A stretch of 64,000 nucleotides of DNA from contig CALJES010000011.1 of the NCBI GenBank assembly GCA_938074205.1, positions 62,001 to 126,000 of the forward strand, given 5' to 3'. A model generated the notes under the pieces. That model was not told the origin of the DNA. It ran no database searches and saw only the letters and a list, made by a program, of their open reading frames with translations. This stretch comes from an uncultured bacterium. GTDB taxonomy: Bacteria; Armatimonadota; UBA5829. Numbering within the stretch: the first letter of the stretch is position 1; each line of letters begins with the position of its first letter. Positions 19,220 to 27,550 of this stretch are shown piece after piece. A program made the translations under genes and the position numbers.

Positions 19220-19349
19220 GGTAAAAAAGCTACGTAGGCAAGGTTCAGATGGACGGGAGAACAGGCTGAATTTTTTCTAGTATATCCCTGTTTCGGCGAG
19301 CCGAACAGTTCGACACCTAAAAAAATAATAGGATTTTTGTTCCGACCCC

Positions 19350-19378
19350 TTGACAATGTAAAAATAGGCGGCGATAAT
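19350..19378 (+). promoter_or_regulatory. Strong sigma-70 promoter of the choice-of-anchor gene
   Basis: Consensus TTGACA (19350-19355), 17-base spacer, GATAAT (19373-19378). Transcription should begin near 19385, leaving a leader of about 124 bases. Confidence 0.85.
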
Positions 19379-19384
19379 GTCTGT

Positions 19385-19508
19385 GAGGGCAGCAGCGGTA
19401 GTAGAGCTGCTGTACGCGAATAACCGAGTGGAGACGGCCGGCAGAACTTCGGCCGGGTAGTACGTGAGTGAAACTGGTGCCCAGAGCACCAATAGCAGGA
19501 GGGACAAA
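19385..19508 (+). promoter_or_regulatory. Structured 5' leader with three hairpins
   Basis: Three perfect short hairpins lie between the predicted transcription start and the gene: 19390-19412 (7-bp stem), 19435-19455 (6-bp CGGCCG stem with a 9-base loop) and 19475-19491 (6-bp stem, 5-base loop). GGAGGG follows at 19499. I could not match it to a known riboswitch class. It may stabilise the mRNA or regulate translation. Confidence 0.5.
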
Positions 19509-20219
19509 ATGAAGAGATTGGGTGTAGTTCTTGCGGTTTTGTGTATTATGATGCTCGCGACCGCGCTCACGGCAGACACGGTGCAACAGGTTGGAGAAGC
19601 GCGGACCCCGCCTCTCAGGCCAAATATACCTTGGGTTGAGGAAATAGCGGTTGATAAGTTCGATCCAGCTCTGGGCGAGCTTGTTGCCGTGCGGGTATGG
19701 GCGTTAGCTGAGATATATGGCTGGGCAGACGTACCAGAAGATTCCGGTCCCAGGCTGCTCAGTTTACCTGAGGTTATGATCACAGCTGCGGTTCAGGTGT
19801 CTGCTCCTCCTGGCGCCGGTTCGGATCTGAGCATAGTCGTGGACAGTCAGAATCCAACGGGTGGACCGTCCATATTAGGAGGTCCGCTGAGCGGCAATAA
19901 GTTGGTGTCGCGTCTGGTTTTCCGCGAATATCGGCGAACCCCTGAGATTTGCATTGACCCTACCTTCTTCGCAAGCTACGTAGCTGCGGCTCCGGGAGAC
20001 AAGCTTACGCTTCCGACAACGTCGATAGCAATCAATTCGTTCATAGCCGATGCCGCGCGTCAGATGTATTTCGTGACTACCATAGCTAACACCCAGCTTC
20101 ATGTGGACTATGATTATAAACCTATTATGACAATGGTGATCCCTGAGGCTAGCTCAGTTAGCCTTGCGTGCTTAGGTTTAGTGGCTGGTTTGCCCTTCTT
20201 CAGAAGATTTGCAAGGTAA
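19509..20219 (+). CDS. Choice-of-anchor E-type exported protein with PEP-CTERM-like tail
   Basis: A 236-aa secreted protein. ATG 19509 has GGAGGG directly upstream and starts a signal peptide (about residues 1-22). The mature part begins with a segment like VDKFDPALGELVAVRV, which I know from choice-of-anchor E domains. The tail reads IPEASSVSLACLGLV, then a hydrophobic span and an RRF-R end. This is the tripartite layout of PEP-CTERM sorting signals, with PEA in place of PEP. Such proteins are normally processed by an exosortase and delivered to the cell surface or EPS. No exosortase gene lies in the window. The strong promoter and terminator suggest an abundant surface protein. Confidence 0.72.
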   Translation: MKRLGVVLAVLCIMMLATALTADTVQQVGEARTPPLRPNIPWVEEIAVDKFDPALGELVAVRVWALAEIYGWADVPEDSGPRLLSLPEVMITAAVQVSAPPGAGSDLSIVVDSQNPTGGPSILGGPLSGNKLVSRLVFREYRRTPEICIDPTFFASYVAAAPGDKLTLPTTSIAINSFIADAARQMYFVTTIANTQLHVDYDYKPIMTMVIPEASSVSLACLGLVAGLPFFRRFAR

Positions 20220-20247
20220 AAAAAGTCATCATAGCCTGTCCCCTGGG

Positions 20248-20280
20248 AGCCCTCGCGGCGCAGTCGCGAGGGCTTTCTTG
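20248..20280 (+). terminator. Rho-independent terminator of the choice-of-anchor gene
   Basis: A perfect 10-bp GC-rich stem (20248-20257 with 20265-20274, 7-base loop) followed by TTCTTG, 28 bases after the stop codon. Confidence 0.85.
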
Positions 20281-20344
20281 TGCGTTGGTCAAACCATGCG
20301 GTAAACTTCTCCCTATCAATGCGTTTTCTCCGGAGTGGTGCCCT

Positions 20345-21505
20345 ATGAGCTATTACTTGCACGCAATAGACTTCGCTGAGCACAACGAAGAGGCAAAAGC
20401 CGTCTGGGATGCTTACAACGCCGGGAGGCCCATTAGGGTACCGGTGGTGCTCGGAGTCAATCCCAGGGTGATTCTCCTCAATCCTGAACTGAACCCTGAT
20501 GGAATCACATTTGCCGACTACATGGCCAACCCCGACATCATGGCCACTGTTCAGCTCAAAACGCAAAGTTACGTGAGACATCACCTCTTGCAAGATGCTG
20601 AAATGGGTCCGCCCAGTTGCGGCTGGAGCATCAGCGTTGAAACTCAAAATACGTTCGAGGCCACTTGGTTCGGCGCAAGGATCGTCTTTAGAGATCGACA
20701 GGTTCCGGTTACGGAACCTATGCTGGGCGACGATGACAAGCACAAGCTTTTCGACCGCGGCATCCCCGACCCCTTCGAGGGTGGGATGGCTGCTTGGAAT
20801 TGGCATTTCTATGAGCACATGCTTGCGAATAAGAGTCGCTATGTGCAGGATGGTCAGCCGGTAGCCAATGTGATGCCAGCTGGTCTCGGAACAGACGGTC
20901 CGATGACGGTAGCTGCAAATTTACGCGGTACCACTCGTATTTGTGAGGACATCTATGAAGATCCCGCCTACGTCCACGAACTGCTCGGCTATATGACCCG
21001 CGCAACAATAGAGCGAATCAGAGCTTATAGAAAGGCTCTGGGCCATGAGATGAAGCCGAAATGCTGGGCATTCGCCGACGACAGTGTAGAGTTACTTTCC
21101 CCCGAGACCTACCGTGAGTTCGTGCTCCCTTGCCATAAGATGTTACTCCAAGAACTTGCCGGTGAAGGACCGCACAGTGTACATTTGTGCGGATCCGTTG
21201 ATCACCTGATCTGCATTTTGAAAGAAGAACTCAACGTTCGCGCCTGGGACGCCGGCTATCCTATAGACTACGGCACTATGCGTGCCAAGCTGGGCCGCGA
21301 GTTCCAAATCGCTACTGGTCCCACAGTCAGCACGCTCCTCTACGGTACGCCTGAGAGCGTCTGGGAAGAGACTGAACGAATCCTCTCATCCGGCATCAAG
21401 GAAGGCAGGTTCATCATGCGCGAGGCAAACAACCTGAGCCCGTGCACGCCTGTCGAGAACGTTGCTTCGATGTACGAATGCGTCCGGCAATACGGTAAGT
21501 ACTAG
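20345..21505 (+). CDS. UROD-domain protein (paralogue 2), MtaA-like zinc motif
   Basis: A 386-aa protein of the UROD/corrinoid methyltransferase superfamily. ATG 20345 is used, with GGAG nine bases upstream, since the region before it contains the terminator of the preceding gene. It carries VHLCGSVDHL (HxC) around residue 280 and a late Cys in NNLSPCTPVEN. This matches the H-x-C-...-C zinc site of the MtaA/MtbA/CmuA group, which activates a thiol for methyl transfer from a corrinoid protein. A corrinoid protein is not present nearby, so the methyl donor would have to be encoded elsewhere. It stands alone, between a terminator and an ECF promoter. Confidence 0.82.
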   Translation: MSYYLHAIDFAEHNEEAKAVWDAYNAGRPIRVPVVLGVNPRVILLNPELNPDGITFADYMANPDIMATVQLKTQSYVRHHLLQDAEMGPPSCGWSISVETQNTFEATWFGARIVFRDRQVPVTEPMLGDDDKHKLFDRGIPDPFEGGMAAWNWHFYEHMLANKSRYVQDGQPVANVMPAGLGTDGPMTVAANLRGTTRICEDIYEDPAYVHELLGYMTRATIERIRAYRKALGHEMKPKCWAFADDSVELLSPETYREFVLPCHKMLLQELAGEGPHSVHLCGSVDHLICILKEELNVRAWDAGYPIDYGTMRAKLGREFQIATGPTVSTLLYGTPESVWEETERILSSGIKEGRFIMREANNLSPCTPVENVASMYECVRQYGKY

Positions 21506-21512
21506 TTGCACA

Positions 21513-21541
21513 TGAAACCGGCTTAAGCGGGGATCGTCTAA
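21513..21541 (+). promoter_or_regulatory. ECF-type promoter before the sigma factor gene
   Basis: TGAAAC (21513-21518), a 16-base spacer and CGTCTAA (21535-21541). This equals the known -35/-10 layout of many ECF sigma factors (for example the TGAAAC-N16-CGTA class of SigW). It lies 29 bases before the TTG start. Autoregulation is inferred. Confidence 0.65.
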
Positions 21542-21570
21542 CCTATTAGACTGCCGAATGGGAGCTACCT

Positions 21571-22239
21571 TTGGGCAGGATCAAGGACTACGATTTTTCG
21601 GTTTCCAATGAGATGCTCCTGGAACTCTGCAAACAGCAGGACCAGGAGGCTCTGCGCGTGCTTTTTCGGAGGCACGAGAAGCCCGTGTACAACTTGTTAT
21701 ACCGAATGCTTTCCAACCATGAAGATGCAGAAGAAGCGCTGGCTGATGTGTTTGTAAAGGTGTGGCGCGCAGCAGGGTCGTTCAAAGGCGACTCCAAGTT
21801 CACAACCTGGTTGTTCAAGATAGCGGCAAATACGGCGCGGGACTTTCTTCGCTCCAGAATGATACGACGCGAGGTGTCTCTCGAGGATGGGTTGGTGAGC
21901 GAAGGTGAAGTAGCACGGAGTGCTGCGGCTAGGACTGTCGACCCTGAAGACTCTACTCTCAGAGAAGATGAGTTGAGCCGCATTAGTGCAGCACTGAACG
22001 GCTTGAGCGAAGATGACAGATTGCTGATAACGCTCTATCACTTTCAGGAGTTGGACTATCAGGACATCGCCGAGATAACAGGCATTTGCGCTGGTAACCT
22101 GAAGGTAAAGCTCTTCCGTGCTCGGCAGCGCCTCAAAAAGCTGTGCGCGGAGCTGGATGGAGGTTGTGTGGGAAATGAACTGCGAGGAAGTACAGACGAT
22201 TCTTCTGGATTACGGCAAGGGGCGTGTGAGTGGTCCTGA
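21571..22239 (+). CDS. ECF-subfamily RNA polymerase sigma factor
   Basis: A 222-aa extracytoplasmic-function sigma factor. Region 2 spans about residues 24-95, with FRRHEKPVYNLLYRMLSN, the AEEALADVFVKVW helix and WLFKIAANTARDFLR for core binding and -10 recognition. Region 4 spans about 140-195 (LSEDDRLLITLYHFQELDYQDIAEITG) and reads the -35. TTG start at 21571 with GGGAG six bases upstream. The gene overlaps the anti-sigma gene by 65 bases, as is common for such pairs. A promoter of ECF type lies upstream. The cell-envelope signal is suggested by the third gene, a periplasmic Spy-like protein. Confidence 0.93.
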   Translation: MGRIKDYDFSVSNEMLLELCKQQDQEALRVLFRRHEKPVYNLLYRMLSNHEDAEEALADVFVKVWRAAGSFKGDSKFTTWLFKIAANTARDFLRSRMIRREVSLEDGLVSEGEVARSAAARTVDPEDSTLREDELSRISAALNGLSEDDRLLITLYHFQELDYQDIAEITGICAGNLKVKLFRARQRLKKLCAELDGGCVGNELRGSTDDSSGLRQGACEWS

Positions 22240-22639
22240 GGCTAGGTTGATCAAGGCTCACCTCAAGACCTGCACGGAGTGCAAAGCTCTGTTGGACGAA
22301 GAGCTGGCGTTTGACGCGCGATTGGCGGCTGTGCCGGTTGTAGAACCGGTAAATGATGTGTGGGTACTCGTTCGTGCCAGAACCAAGCCAAGAAAGTTCA
22401 GTCCTTTCGTTTGGCTAGCCAGAATCCGCTCGGCTGGTGCCACCGCCAAGCGAGCAGCGGCAGCAGCTGCAGTGATAGGTGTCGCAGCAGTGACTTTGTA
22501 CAGTTTCACACTTAATAGATCGGATTTAGCACCGAGCTACATTTCCAAAGGCGCTGAAAATGTTATAACGGTCAAGTGGTCCGACGATCCCCTTGGGGGC
22601 CATAGAGAAGCACTGGTGGAATGCATAGGTAAGATGTGA
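22175..22639 (+). CDS. Zinc-type anti-sigma factor
   Basis: A 154-aa membrane protein. An N-terminal zinc-binding anti-sigma (ZAS) domain carries CEEV near residue 3 and H-x3-C-x2-C as HLKTCTEC around residues 28-36. A single transmembrane segment follows near residues 95-115 (AAAAAAVIGVAAVTLYSF), then a short extracytoplasmic tail of about 40 residues. The family binds and holds its cognate sigma factor at the membrane until a signal releases it. ATG 22175 lies inside the sigma gene, with GGAGG about 11 bases upstream. Its stop overlaps the next start (GTGA), so the three genes are translationally coupled. Confidence 0.88.
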   Translation: MNCEEVQTILLDYGKGRVSGPEARLIKAHLKTCTECKALLDEELAFDARLAAVPVVEPVNDVWVLVRARTKPRKFSPFVWLARIRSAGATAKRAAAAAAVIGVAAVTLYSFTLNRSDLAPSYISKGAENVITVKWSDDPLGGHREALVECIGKM

Positions 22640-23475
22640 GTAAGTCGGTAAACGGGTTCGAGCAAACGCCCCTGGGAGCCGAGTTTAAGTTGAATATGAT
22701 AAGGATTATTAACAACAGGGTTGCGGCGTTGGTAGGAGCGCTGGTTGTCGTCGTTTTTTCGAGTGTTCTGGCTGAGCCTGGATCTATTACACCGACTCAG
22801 CGGGAACAATTGAAGACCCTCGCTTCGGAGATGCGAGGCAAGACCCAACGCGTCCTAGACGAGCTCATGCGTGCTCGAAAGGATCTTTTCGATGCTTACC
22901 AATCCTGGGATCTTAACGAACAGAGGGTCAAGCAAGCGATTTCGAGAATCGACAAGGCGCAGCTGGCCCTTTTGAATCTTCACCTAGACGACCAACTTGC
23001 TCTGCGCCGCGTACTCAACCCTGAGCAGTTCGCAGAGCTAGCTCGCCAAACCACAAGGCACGCTGGCCACAGACGAAGGGGCTGGTTCGGATCTTTTGAA
23101 GAAAGCCCCCTTGATAGGCTACCCGATAAGCCGATGCTGGACGCGGCAGGTGTTTCACCTGAGCAAGCTAGAAGGATACTGCAAGTTTCAAACTCACCTC
23201 GCCGACAGGCAGTAATCGAAAGCCTTCAGCGTTATTCCAAACAGCTCATAGATCTACTCTCCTCGTACGACCTGGACGTGGCAGCTGCGCGGCGGCTGAT
23301 AGACAGGATCCATGAGTGTCAGTCGGAGCTGCTGGACTTGAGCCTCGAGAAACAAAAAGTTTTGAGATCGGTGCTGACACGGGAACAGTTTGAGAAGCTT
23401 CGGGCTGAGGTTTTGAAGCGTTTTAGAATGCTCAGACCTGGACCTAGACCTCCCCGTCGGATCGACCGAAACTAA
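22636..23475 (+). CDS. Periplasmic Spy/CpxP-like protein with two LTxxQ-type repeats
   Basis: A 279-aa exported helical protein. A signal peptide (MIRIINNR... to VLAEP) starts at the internal ATG 22696; the GTG at 22636 overlaps the anti-sigma stop and is kept as the coupled start, with the ATG a good alternative. Two similar charged helical blocks follow, each ending in an LTxxQF-like motif: RRVLNPEQFAELARQ near residue 133 and RSVLTREQFEKLRAEV near residue 260. This is the Spy/CpxP/ZraP fold signature, known from small periplasmic chaperones and metal sensors; a duplicated form is unusual. In this operon it may be the effector or a feedback sensor of the envelope-stress response. Confidence 0.72.
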   Translation: MSKSVNGFEQTPLGAEFKLNMIRIINNRVAALVGALVVVVFSSVLAEPGSITPTQREQLKTLASEMRGKTQRVLDELMRARKDLFDAYQSWDLNEQRVKQAISRIDKAQLALLNLHLDDQLALRRVLNPEQFAELARQTTRHAGHRRRGWFGSFEESPLDRLPDKPMLDAAGVSPEQARRILQVSNSPRRQAVIESLQRYSKQLIDLLSSYDLDVAAARRLIDRIHECQSELLDLSLEKQKVLRSVLTREQFEKLRAEVLKRFRMLRPGPRPPRRIDRN

Positions 23476-23571
23476 TCCCACCTACGTACACCTGCTTGGC
23501 TGTTAACTGCGTGCGAAGCAAATAAGCCTAATGCGCGCTCCCATAGGAATTGTTGAAGCTAGAGCTCCGAT

Positions 23572-23601
23572 TTGGAGGATACAAGGTTGCTCTGGTAGAA
23601 T
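23572..23601 (+). promoter_or_regulatory. Probable sigma-70 promoter of the small membrane protein
   Basis: TTGGAG (23572-23577), 18-base spacer, TAGAAT (23596-23601), giving a leader of about 35 bases before 23643. The -35 is a moderate match. Confidence 0.45.
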
Positions 23602-23642
23602 GAATTATCTTGCGTTTGTTTGTACGGCACGGGTAACGAAAC

Positions 23643-23960
23643 ATGAAAAAGGCCGACTTGGCAGGCCGAATAATTGGAATGGCGGTCTTTATGGGTGGTG
23701 TGGGACTGCTTGCATTCGTTTTCTTGACCGCCTATCATTGGTTCACAACGCCTTCCGCTGCCATAGCCACGTCACCAAATCCGACTACCAGTGCCAGCAC
23801 CGTATCGCAGTTGGGGAAATCAGTCGTAGTTATGCTTGAAAAGATCGCGCTGCTGGTTGTTATGACCATCGCCGCGTCACTTGTCGCAAGCAGGGGAGTG
23901 CAGCTATACTTCGCCTCAGCAAACGTAAAACCGCCGCCAATCACCCCTAAAGACGACTAG
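23643..23960 (+). CDS. Small two-helix membrane protein, function unknown
   Basis: A 105-aa protein with two hydrophobic helices (about residues 8-31 and 60-83), separated by a Ser/Thr/Pro-rich loop, and a short Pro-Lys tail. No family is recognised. It follows the envelope-stress operon by 167 bases behind its own candidate promoter, and converges with the polymerase gene, with six bases between the stops. The layout (helix, low-complexity loop, helix) suggests a structural or regulatory membrane peptide, but there is no specific evidence. Coding potential is supported by the clean hydrophobic pattern, not by similarity. Confidence 0.55.
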   Translation: MKKADLAGRIIGMAVFMGGVGLLAFVFLTAYHWFTTPSAAIATSPNPTTSASTVSQLGKSVVVMLEKIALLVVMTIAASLVASRGVQLYFASANVKPPPITPKDD

Positions 23961-23966
23961 CTGTTT

Positions 23967-26108
23967 TCAGTCGAACAACTTCTGCTGGCCGGCAGCTTCA
24001 ACGCGCATTTTATGAGACGGCTTGGGAAAGAGCTCGTCAAACTCGTCGCCGAAAGCCTCTCTCAACCGACAGGCGAACTTGTAGAGTTTATCGAGCAAGT
24101 AATCTCGATCCTCGTCGTGGTTGTATTCAGAAGCAAGTGCAACCGTGCCATCATTGCGATTGTAAACTGATACGTAATCACCTATTTGCGAATGGCTTAC
24201 TGCCTGTGCCACACGCTTTTTTGACGTAACGGAGAAAGTCTTCTCAGTCACGCGCTCGCGTCGGCAGATCATGTCTATACTCATTTCGCCGGCGTTGATT
24301 TTTTGAACGAATGAGTCGTACAGTTCTCTTACCTTGACCCTTTCCCCTTTTAGAAGGAACTCTGCTGCCTTGGATATGAAGATTTGGCCGAACCGCTCGT
24401 CCGCTCGCGAACGCAGTGACGAGCCCTTAAATATCAACCGTCCCGAGTAGTCTGCGAGAACGTAGTTTTTCATCTTGAGGGAGATCATCGCTCGATAGCG
24501 GCCGTCGTGGGCAAGTCGAATCCCAGGTGGTAGGACCGAGCCGATCCGTTGAACGTAATCTATTTCCGCATCCTCACCTTCGATGCCCGGCGGCGGTTTG
24601 AAGTATACGCCGTCAGTATCGACTTCCACCACCTGGCTGCCGGTACGCTCCAGTTCCTCAATGATACGCTTCACTATAGCGCGCCCCGTTGTTGTTACTT
24701 TAGTTGCTGCCTCGTAGTCATTGAAATTAAAAGGCCCTGCCAGGTAGCCGTAGAACGAATTGATGAGGATCTTGAACGCGCTCTGTAGTCCTTCCCAGTA
24801 TGAGCGTTCGCGCCCCTCAGTCTCACGTGACCTTTTCTTTGCCTCTATGCGCCGCTTGGTAAGTTCTTCCAGTGCAGGCAAGAACACATCCAATGTATCC
24901 GACGCAGGCTTGATTCGGTTGGTGAGCATAATGCTCGGATACAAACTCTCAACGTCACACTTGACTATCGTCTCGATAACTCCCGTCGCGCGGACTTCCG
25001 TGTAACCCCCGGGCAGCGATTTTGGGGGATTCTGTTTCGGGATTGCTCGTCCGTTACGTAGGTACTCGCGGATTAGTATCGTATTAATCTTCTCTCCATT
25101 GCCAGTAGAAGCAGCATGTTGGTAGGTGTCCGGCACCATCTGGGTAAGATAGAACTCCGGCGGCGAAACTATTTCTGCCAGCGATCTAGTCTCGCGGACG
25201 TCCTGTAGGGCATATTTTCTTACCCTATCCGGATTCGTTTTGTATTCCGCAGCTATCTTATCGTGCGGTATGATTTCGCGGTCGGGCTCCGATATGCCGA
25301 GCGTCTTGGCCAGAGCCTTGAGCGAATGGCTGGCGAAAGCGCCTTTGCCTACATCGTATCTTTGGGAAAGCAGCATTGTGTCGATAACGTGTCTGCCGTG
25401 GATATAGGCGGGCTGGAAAGGCCTGGTATAGTAGCCGATCGCGCATTGCTGCCTGGTACCAAACGTAACTTCCGATCCGTCGCGCCCCAGCGCGAGCGGT
25501 ATTCCGTGCATTTTGGCTAGAGCAGCCAAGTAAGGAAGATCAAAATCGTAAATGTTGTGGCCCTCGATCACGTCCGGGTCGAGCTCGTGCACGAGCTCGA
25601 CGGTTTTGCGCAAGACATCACGCTCATCGCCTTCAACTATCGTTTCAAAACCTCTGCTGTCGCTAATCGCAACGAGAAGTATCTCGTTTTTTGGATGTGC
25701 AGGCAAGATCGCCGCCGTTTCAATATCGAGTTGTGCGCGGACAATTTCATCAAACGACATCCCTTTAAACAGGGTTATGCCAGATCTCGTGAGAAACTGC
25801 TTTGCCGGAGTTGCAAGTACCAAGTGTTCGGCGTGAGCGTCTCTGAGCCAATAGCGTGCACTTTCGAACGCGTCGCGGTCTTCGAATTCGGCTAGCCAAT
25901 CGAAATCCTGCCCATCGAGCTCGCTCCAAATAGCGCCTGTCAGTTGATGCCTTTCGGTGGTCAGGATCCACCATAGGAACGGGCGTTGCTCGACGACCAC
26001 GCTGTCACCTATGCGGCGATAAAGCTTCGCGCAGTCAGAACCCACCTCGACGGCTACAACGCGTTCCGTCGGATCGCTGCCGAACAATATGTGCTCCGCC
26101 ACCGACAT
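23967..26108 (-). CDS. Family B DNA polymerase (PolB type) with 3'-5' exonuclease
   Basis: A 713-aa family B DNA polymerase, comparable in length to E. coli Pol II and archaeal PolB. The exonuclease domain has ExoI QLDIET near residue 126 and ExoII GHNIYDFDLPYL near 183. Polymerase motif A is KCDVESLYPSIM near 382, motif B is FKILINSFYGYL near 443 and motif C is VDTDGVYF near 493, so all catalytic carboxylates are present. The extreme C-terminus, GQQKLFD, fits the beta-clamp binding pentapeptide QxxLF, which suggests a role at the replication fork, for example in repair or translesion synthesis. A -10 box lies so close to ATG 26108 that the mRNA may be leaderless. Neighbours are unrelated. 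Confidence 0.93.
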   Translation of the reverse strand: MSVAEHILFGSDPTERVVAVEVGSDCAKLYRRIGDSVVVEQRPFLWWILTTERHQLTGAIWSELDGQDFDWLAEFEDRDAFESARYWLRDAHAEHLVLATPAKQFLTRSGITLFKGMSFDEIVRAQLDIETAAILPAHPKNEILLVAISDSRGFETIVEGDERDVLRKTVELVHELDPDVIEGHNIYDFDLPYLAALAKMHGIPLALGRDGSEVTFGTRQQCAIGYYTRPFQPAYIHGRHVIDTMLLSQRYDVGKGAFASHSLKALAKTLGISEPDREIIPHDKIAAEYKTNPDRVRKYALQDVRETRSLAEIVSPPEFYLTQMVPDTYQHAASTGNGEKINTILIREYLRNGRAIPKQNPPKSLPGGYTEVRATGVIETIVKCDVESLYPSIMLTNRIKPASDTLDVFLPALEELTKRRIEAKKRSRETEGRERSYWEGLQSAFKILINSFYGYLAGPFNFNDYEAATKVTTTGRAIVKRIIEELERTGSQVVEVDTDGVYFKPPPGIEGEDAEIDYVQRIGSVLPPGIRLAHDGRYRAMISLKMKNYVLADYSGRLIFKGSSLRSRADERFGQIFISKAAEFLLKGERVKVRELYDSFVQKINAGEMSIDMICRRERVTEKTFSVTSKKRVAQAVSHSQIGDYVSVYNRNDGTVALASEYNHDEDRDYLLDKLYKFACRLREAFGDEFDELFPKPSHKMRVEAAGQQKLFD

Positions 26109-26117
26109 TTCAAGCCT

Positions 26118-26145
26118 ATTATATCACTCCCCATATAACAGCAAA
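26118..26145 (-). promoter_or_regulatory. Probable promoter of the family B polymerase
   Basis: On the minus strand: TTTGCT (26145-26140), 16-base spacer, TATAAT (26123-26118). The start codon at 26108 lies about three bases after the expected transcription start, so the mRNA would be leaderless or nearly so. Confidence 0.5.
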
Positions 26146-26171
26146 GGACCCGGGTGTGATGTCCAGGTCCT
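26145..26171 (-). terminator. Possible terminator hairpin after the MFS gene
   Basis: An AGGACC/GGTCCT stem (26171-26166 with 26150-26145, read on the minus strand) lies 54 bases past the MFS stop, followed by TTGCTGTT. Short stem and mixed tail make it tentative. Confidence 0.35.
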
Positions 26172-26224
26172 GCTTGCCAATGCTGTAAACGACGTGCTAT
26201 TGCGGACTCGTAGTGCCTATTCGC

Positions 26225-27550
26225 TTAAGGGGTAGCTGCCGCTTCCTCATCTGCAGTCAGCTTAACCGGTTTGTAGCCGCCGCGCAGATAGTCCCTCAAC
26301 CACAATATGCCGAATATGACGATGCAAATTCCAGGCAGAACAGCAGTCCACCTGAAGGAAAGCGAAGCTGCCTGAGTGAGCACCTGCGGATTGGTGAACG
26401 TAGTGCCGAGCTGCTTGGCGATCTGCACCTTATAGTGATCATAGATAGCACCAAGCGCAGGCATTGTGATGAGGATGGACAGATTCCCTGCGGTGCCCAT
26501 CAAGCCCATCAAGAATGCGCCGCCTTTAGGAAATTGTTCCGAAGCCACAGCTAGCATCGTGGGCCACATGTAGCAGATGCCTATGCCAAACACGGTGGCT
26601 GCAAGCATTCCCATGGCGGGCGTATTCGCAATGCTAAGGATCAAAAGCCCTATACCTGCCAACAAAGAGGAAAACCACATAAGTCCCACTGGAGATAGTC
26701 GGTGGGCGAGGCCTCCCGCAAAATGTCTCATCACAAACATCAAGCCGCTCCAGTAGACCAAAAGCAGTGTGCCTTTCATTCCGACCGTATTCCGCAGAAA
26801 CGCATCTATCCACTGGCCGGTGGTAAGCTCAGTAGTGGCTGTAAACCACATACAGATCCACCAAACGATAAACAGCGGCCGAAGCGCCTCCTTGAACATC
26901 GCCTTGTCGCTTACGCCGGCTGCAACTCTTTCCGTCGGCGGGAACTTGGTGCTTAAGGCCATAATTCCATATATGAGGGCAGGAAGGATTATCACGGCCT
27001 GCTTGATCTGCCAACCCACGCCCAACTTGCCCAGGCCTACCGCAATCAAACCGCCGATAATAATTCCTCCGGGCCACCACGCGTGGAGCACGTTGAGCTT
27101 GTGAGTTTTGTCGTCTGGATACAAGGTGGCGATCAGTGGATTTATACTCGCTTCTATGAAACCATGAGCCAGACCCACTGACATCATCCCAATCCAGAGT
27201 GTCCAGAAAATAGGAATGAGCTGGCTTATCGGCTCGGTGAAAATGATGATGACAGCTCCGCCGATATGCAGTAAACTTGCCAATGCTAGCAACCACTTCA
27301 TTCCCACCCAGTCGCACATCGGCCCTCCGATAAAGTTCGCAATCGCTAGACCAAGGAACGCCGCACCAACCGCAGCACCCACCAGAGTTGCTGATTGCGC
27401 AGCTTGGGCACCGGTGAAGAACTCTTGCAAGTTCCGCAGGATGTCTGTCCGGATGCTAAAAACCATACCGCCAGTAGCCAACGCGATTACGCTGACCACA
27501 AACAAACGTGTTTTATTGACTTGAGTTACGGATACGTTTTCGTTGCCCAA
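26225..27550 (-). CDS. MFS transporter, FHS/sugar-porter-like
   Basis: A 441-aa major facilitator with about 12 transmembrane helices. The 2-3 loop has DWVGMKWLL, like the MFS signature. The middle contains HGFIEASINPLIATLYPDD and NVLHAWWPGG, which resembles the family of fucose/hexose:proton symporters. The start is TTG at 27550, with GGGGAGAG about ten bases upstream; an out-of-frame ATG lies at the same place. It is likely to import a monosaccharide or small glycoside, fitting the fucose isomerase and hydrolase genes elsewhere in the window. It is not adjacent to them. The two flanking genes (polymerase and presenilin-like) do not help to define its substrate. Confidence 0.85.
   Translation of the reverse strand: MGNENVSVTQVNKTRLFVVSVIALATGGMVFSIRTDILRNLQEFFTGAQAAQSATLVGAAVGAAFLGLAIANFIGGPMCDWVGMKWLLALASLLHIGGAVIIIFTEPISQLIPIFWTLWIGMMSVGLAHGFIEASINPLIATLYPDDKTHKLNVLHAWWPGGIIIGGLIAVGLGKLGVGWQIKQAVIILPALIYGIMALSTKFPPTERVAAGVSDKAMFKEALRPLFIVWWICMWFTATTELTTGQWIDAFLRNTVGMKGTLLLVYWSGLMFVMRHFAGGLAHRLSPVGLMWFSSLLAGIGLLILSIANTPAMGMLAATVFGIGICYMWPTMLAVASEQFPKGGAFLMGLMGTAGNLSILITMPALGAIYDHYKVQIAKQLGTTFTNPQVLTQAASLSFRWTAVLPGICIVIFGILWLRDYLRGGYKPVKLTADEEAAATP

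Noticed and set aside
20114-20818. 234-codon minus-strand ORF opposite UROD paralogue 2
   Set aside because: Antisense shadow that also crosses a terminator stem.
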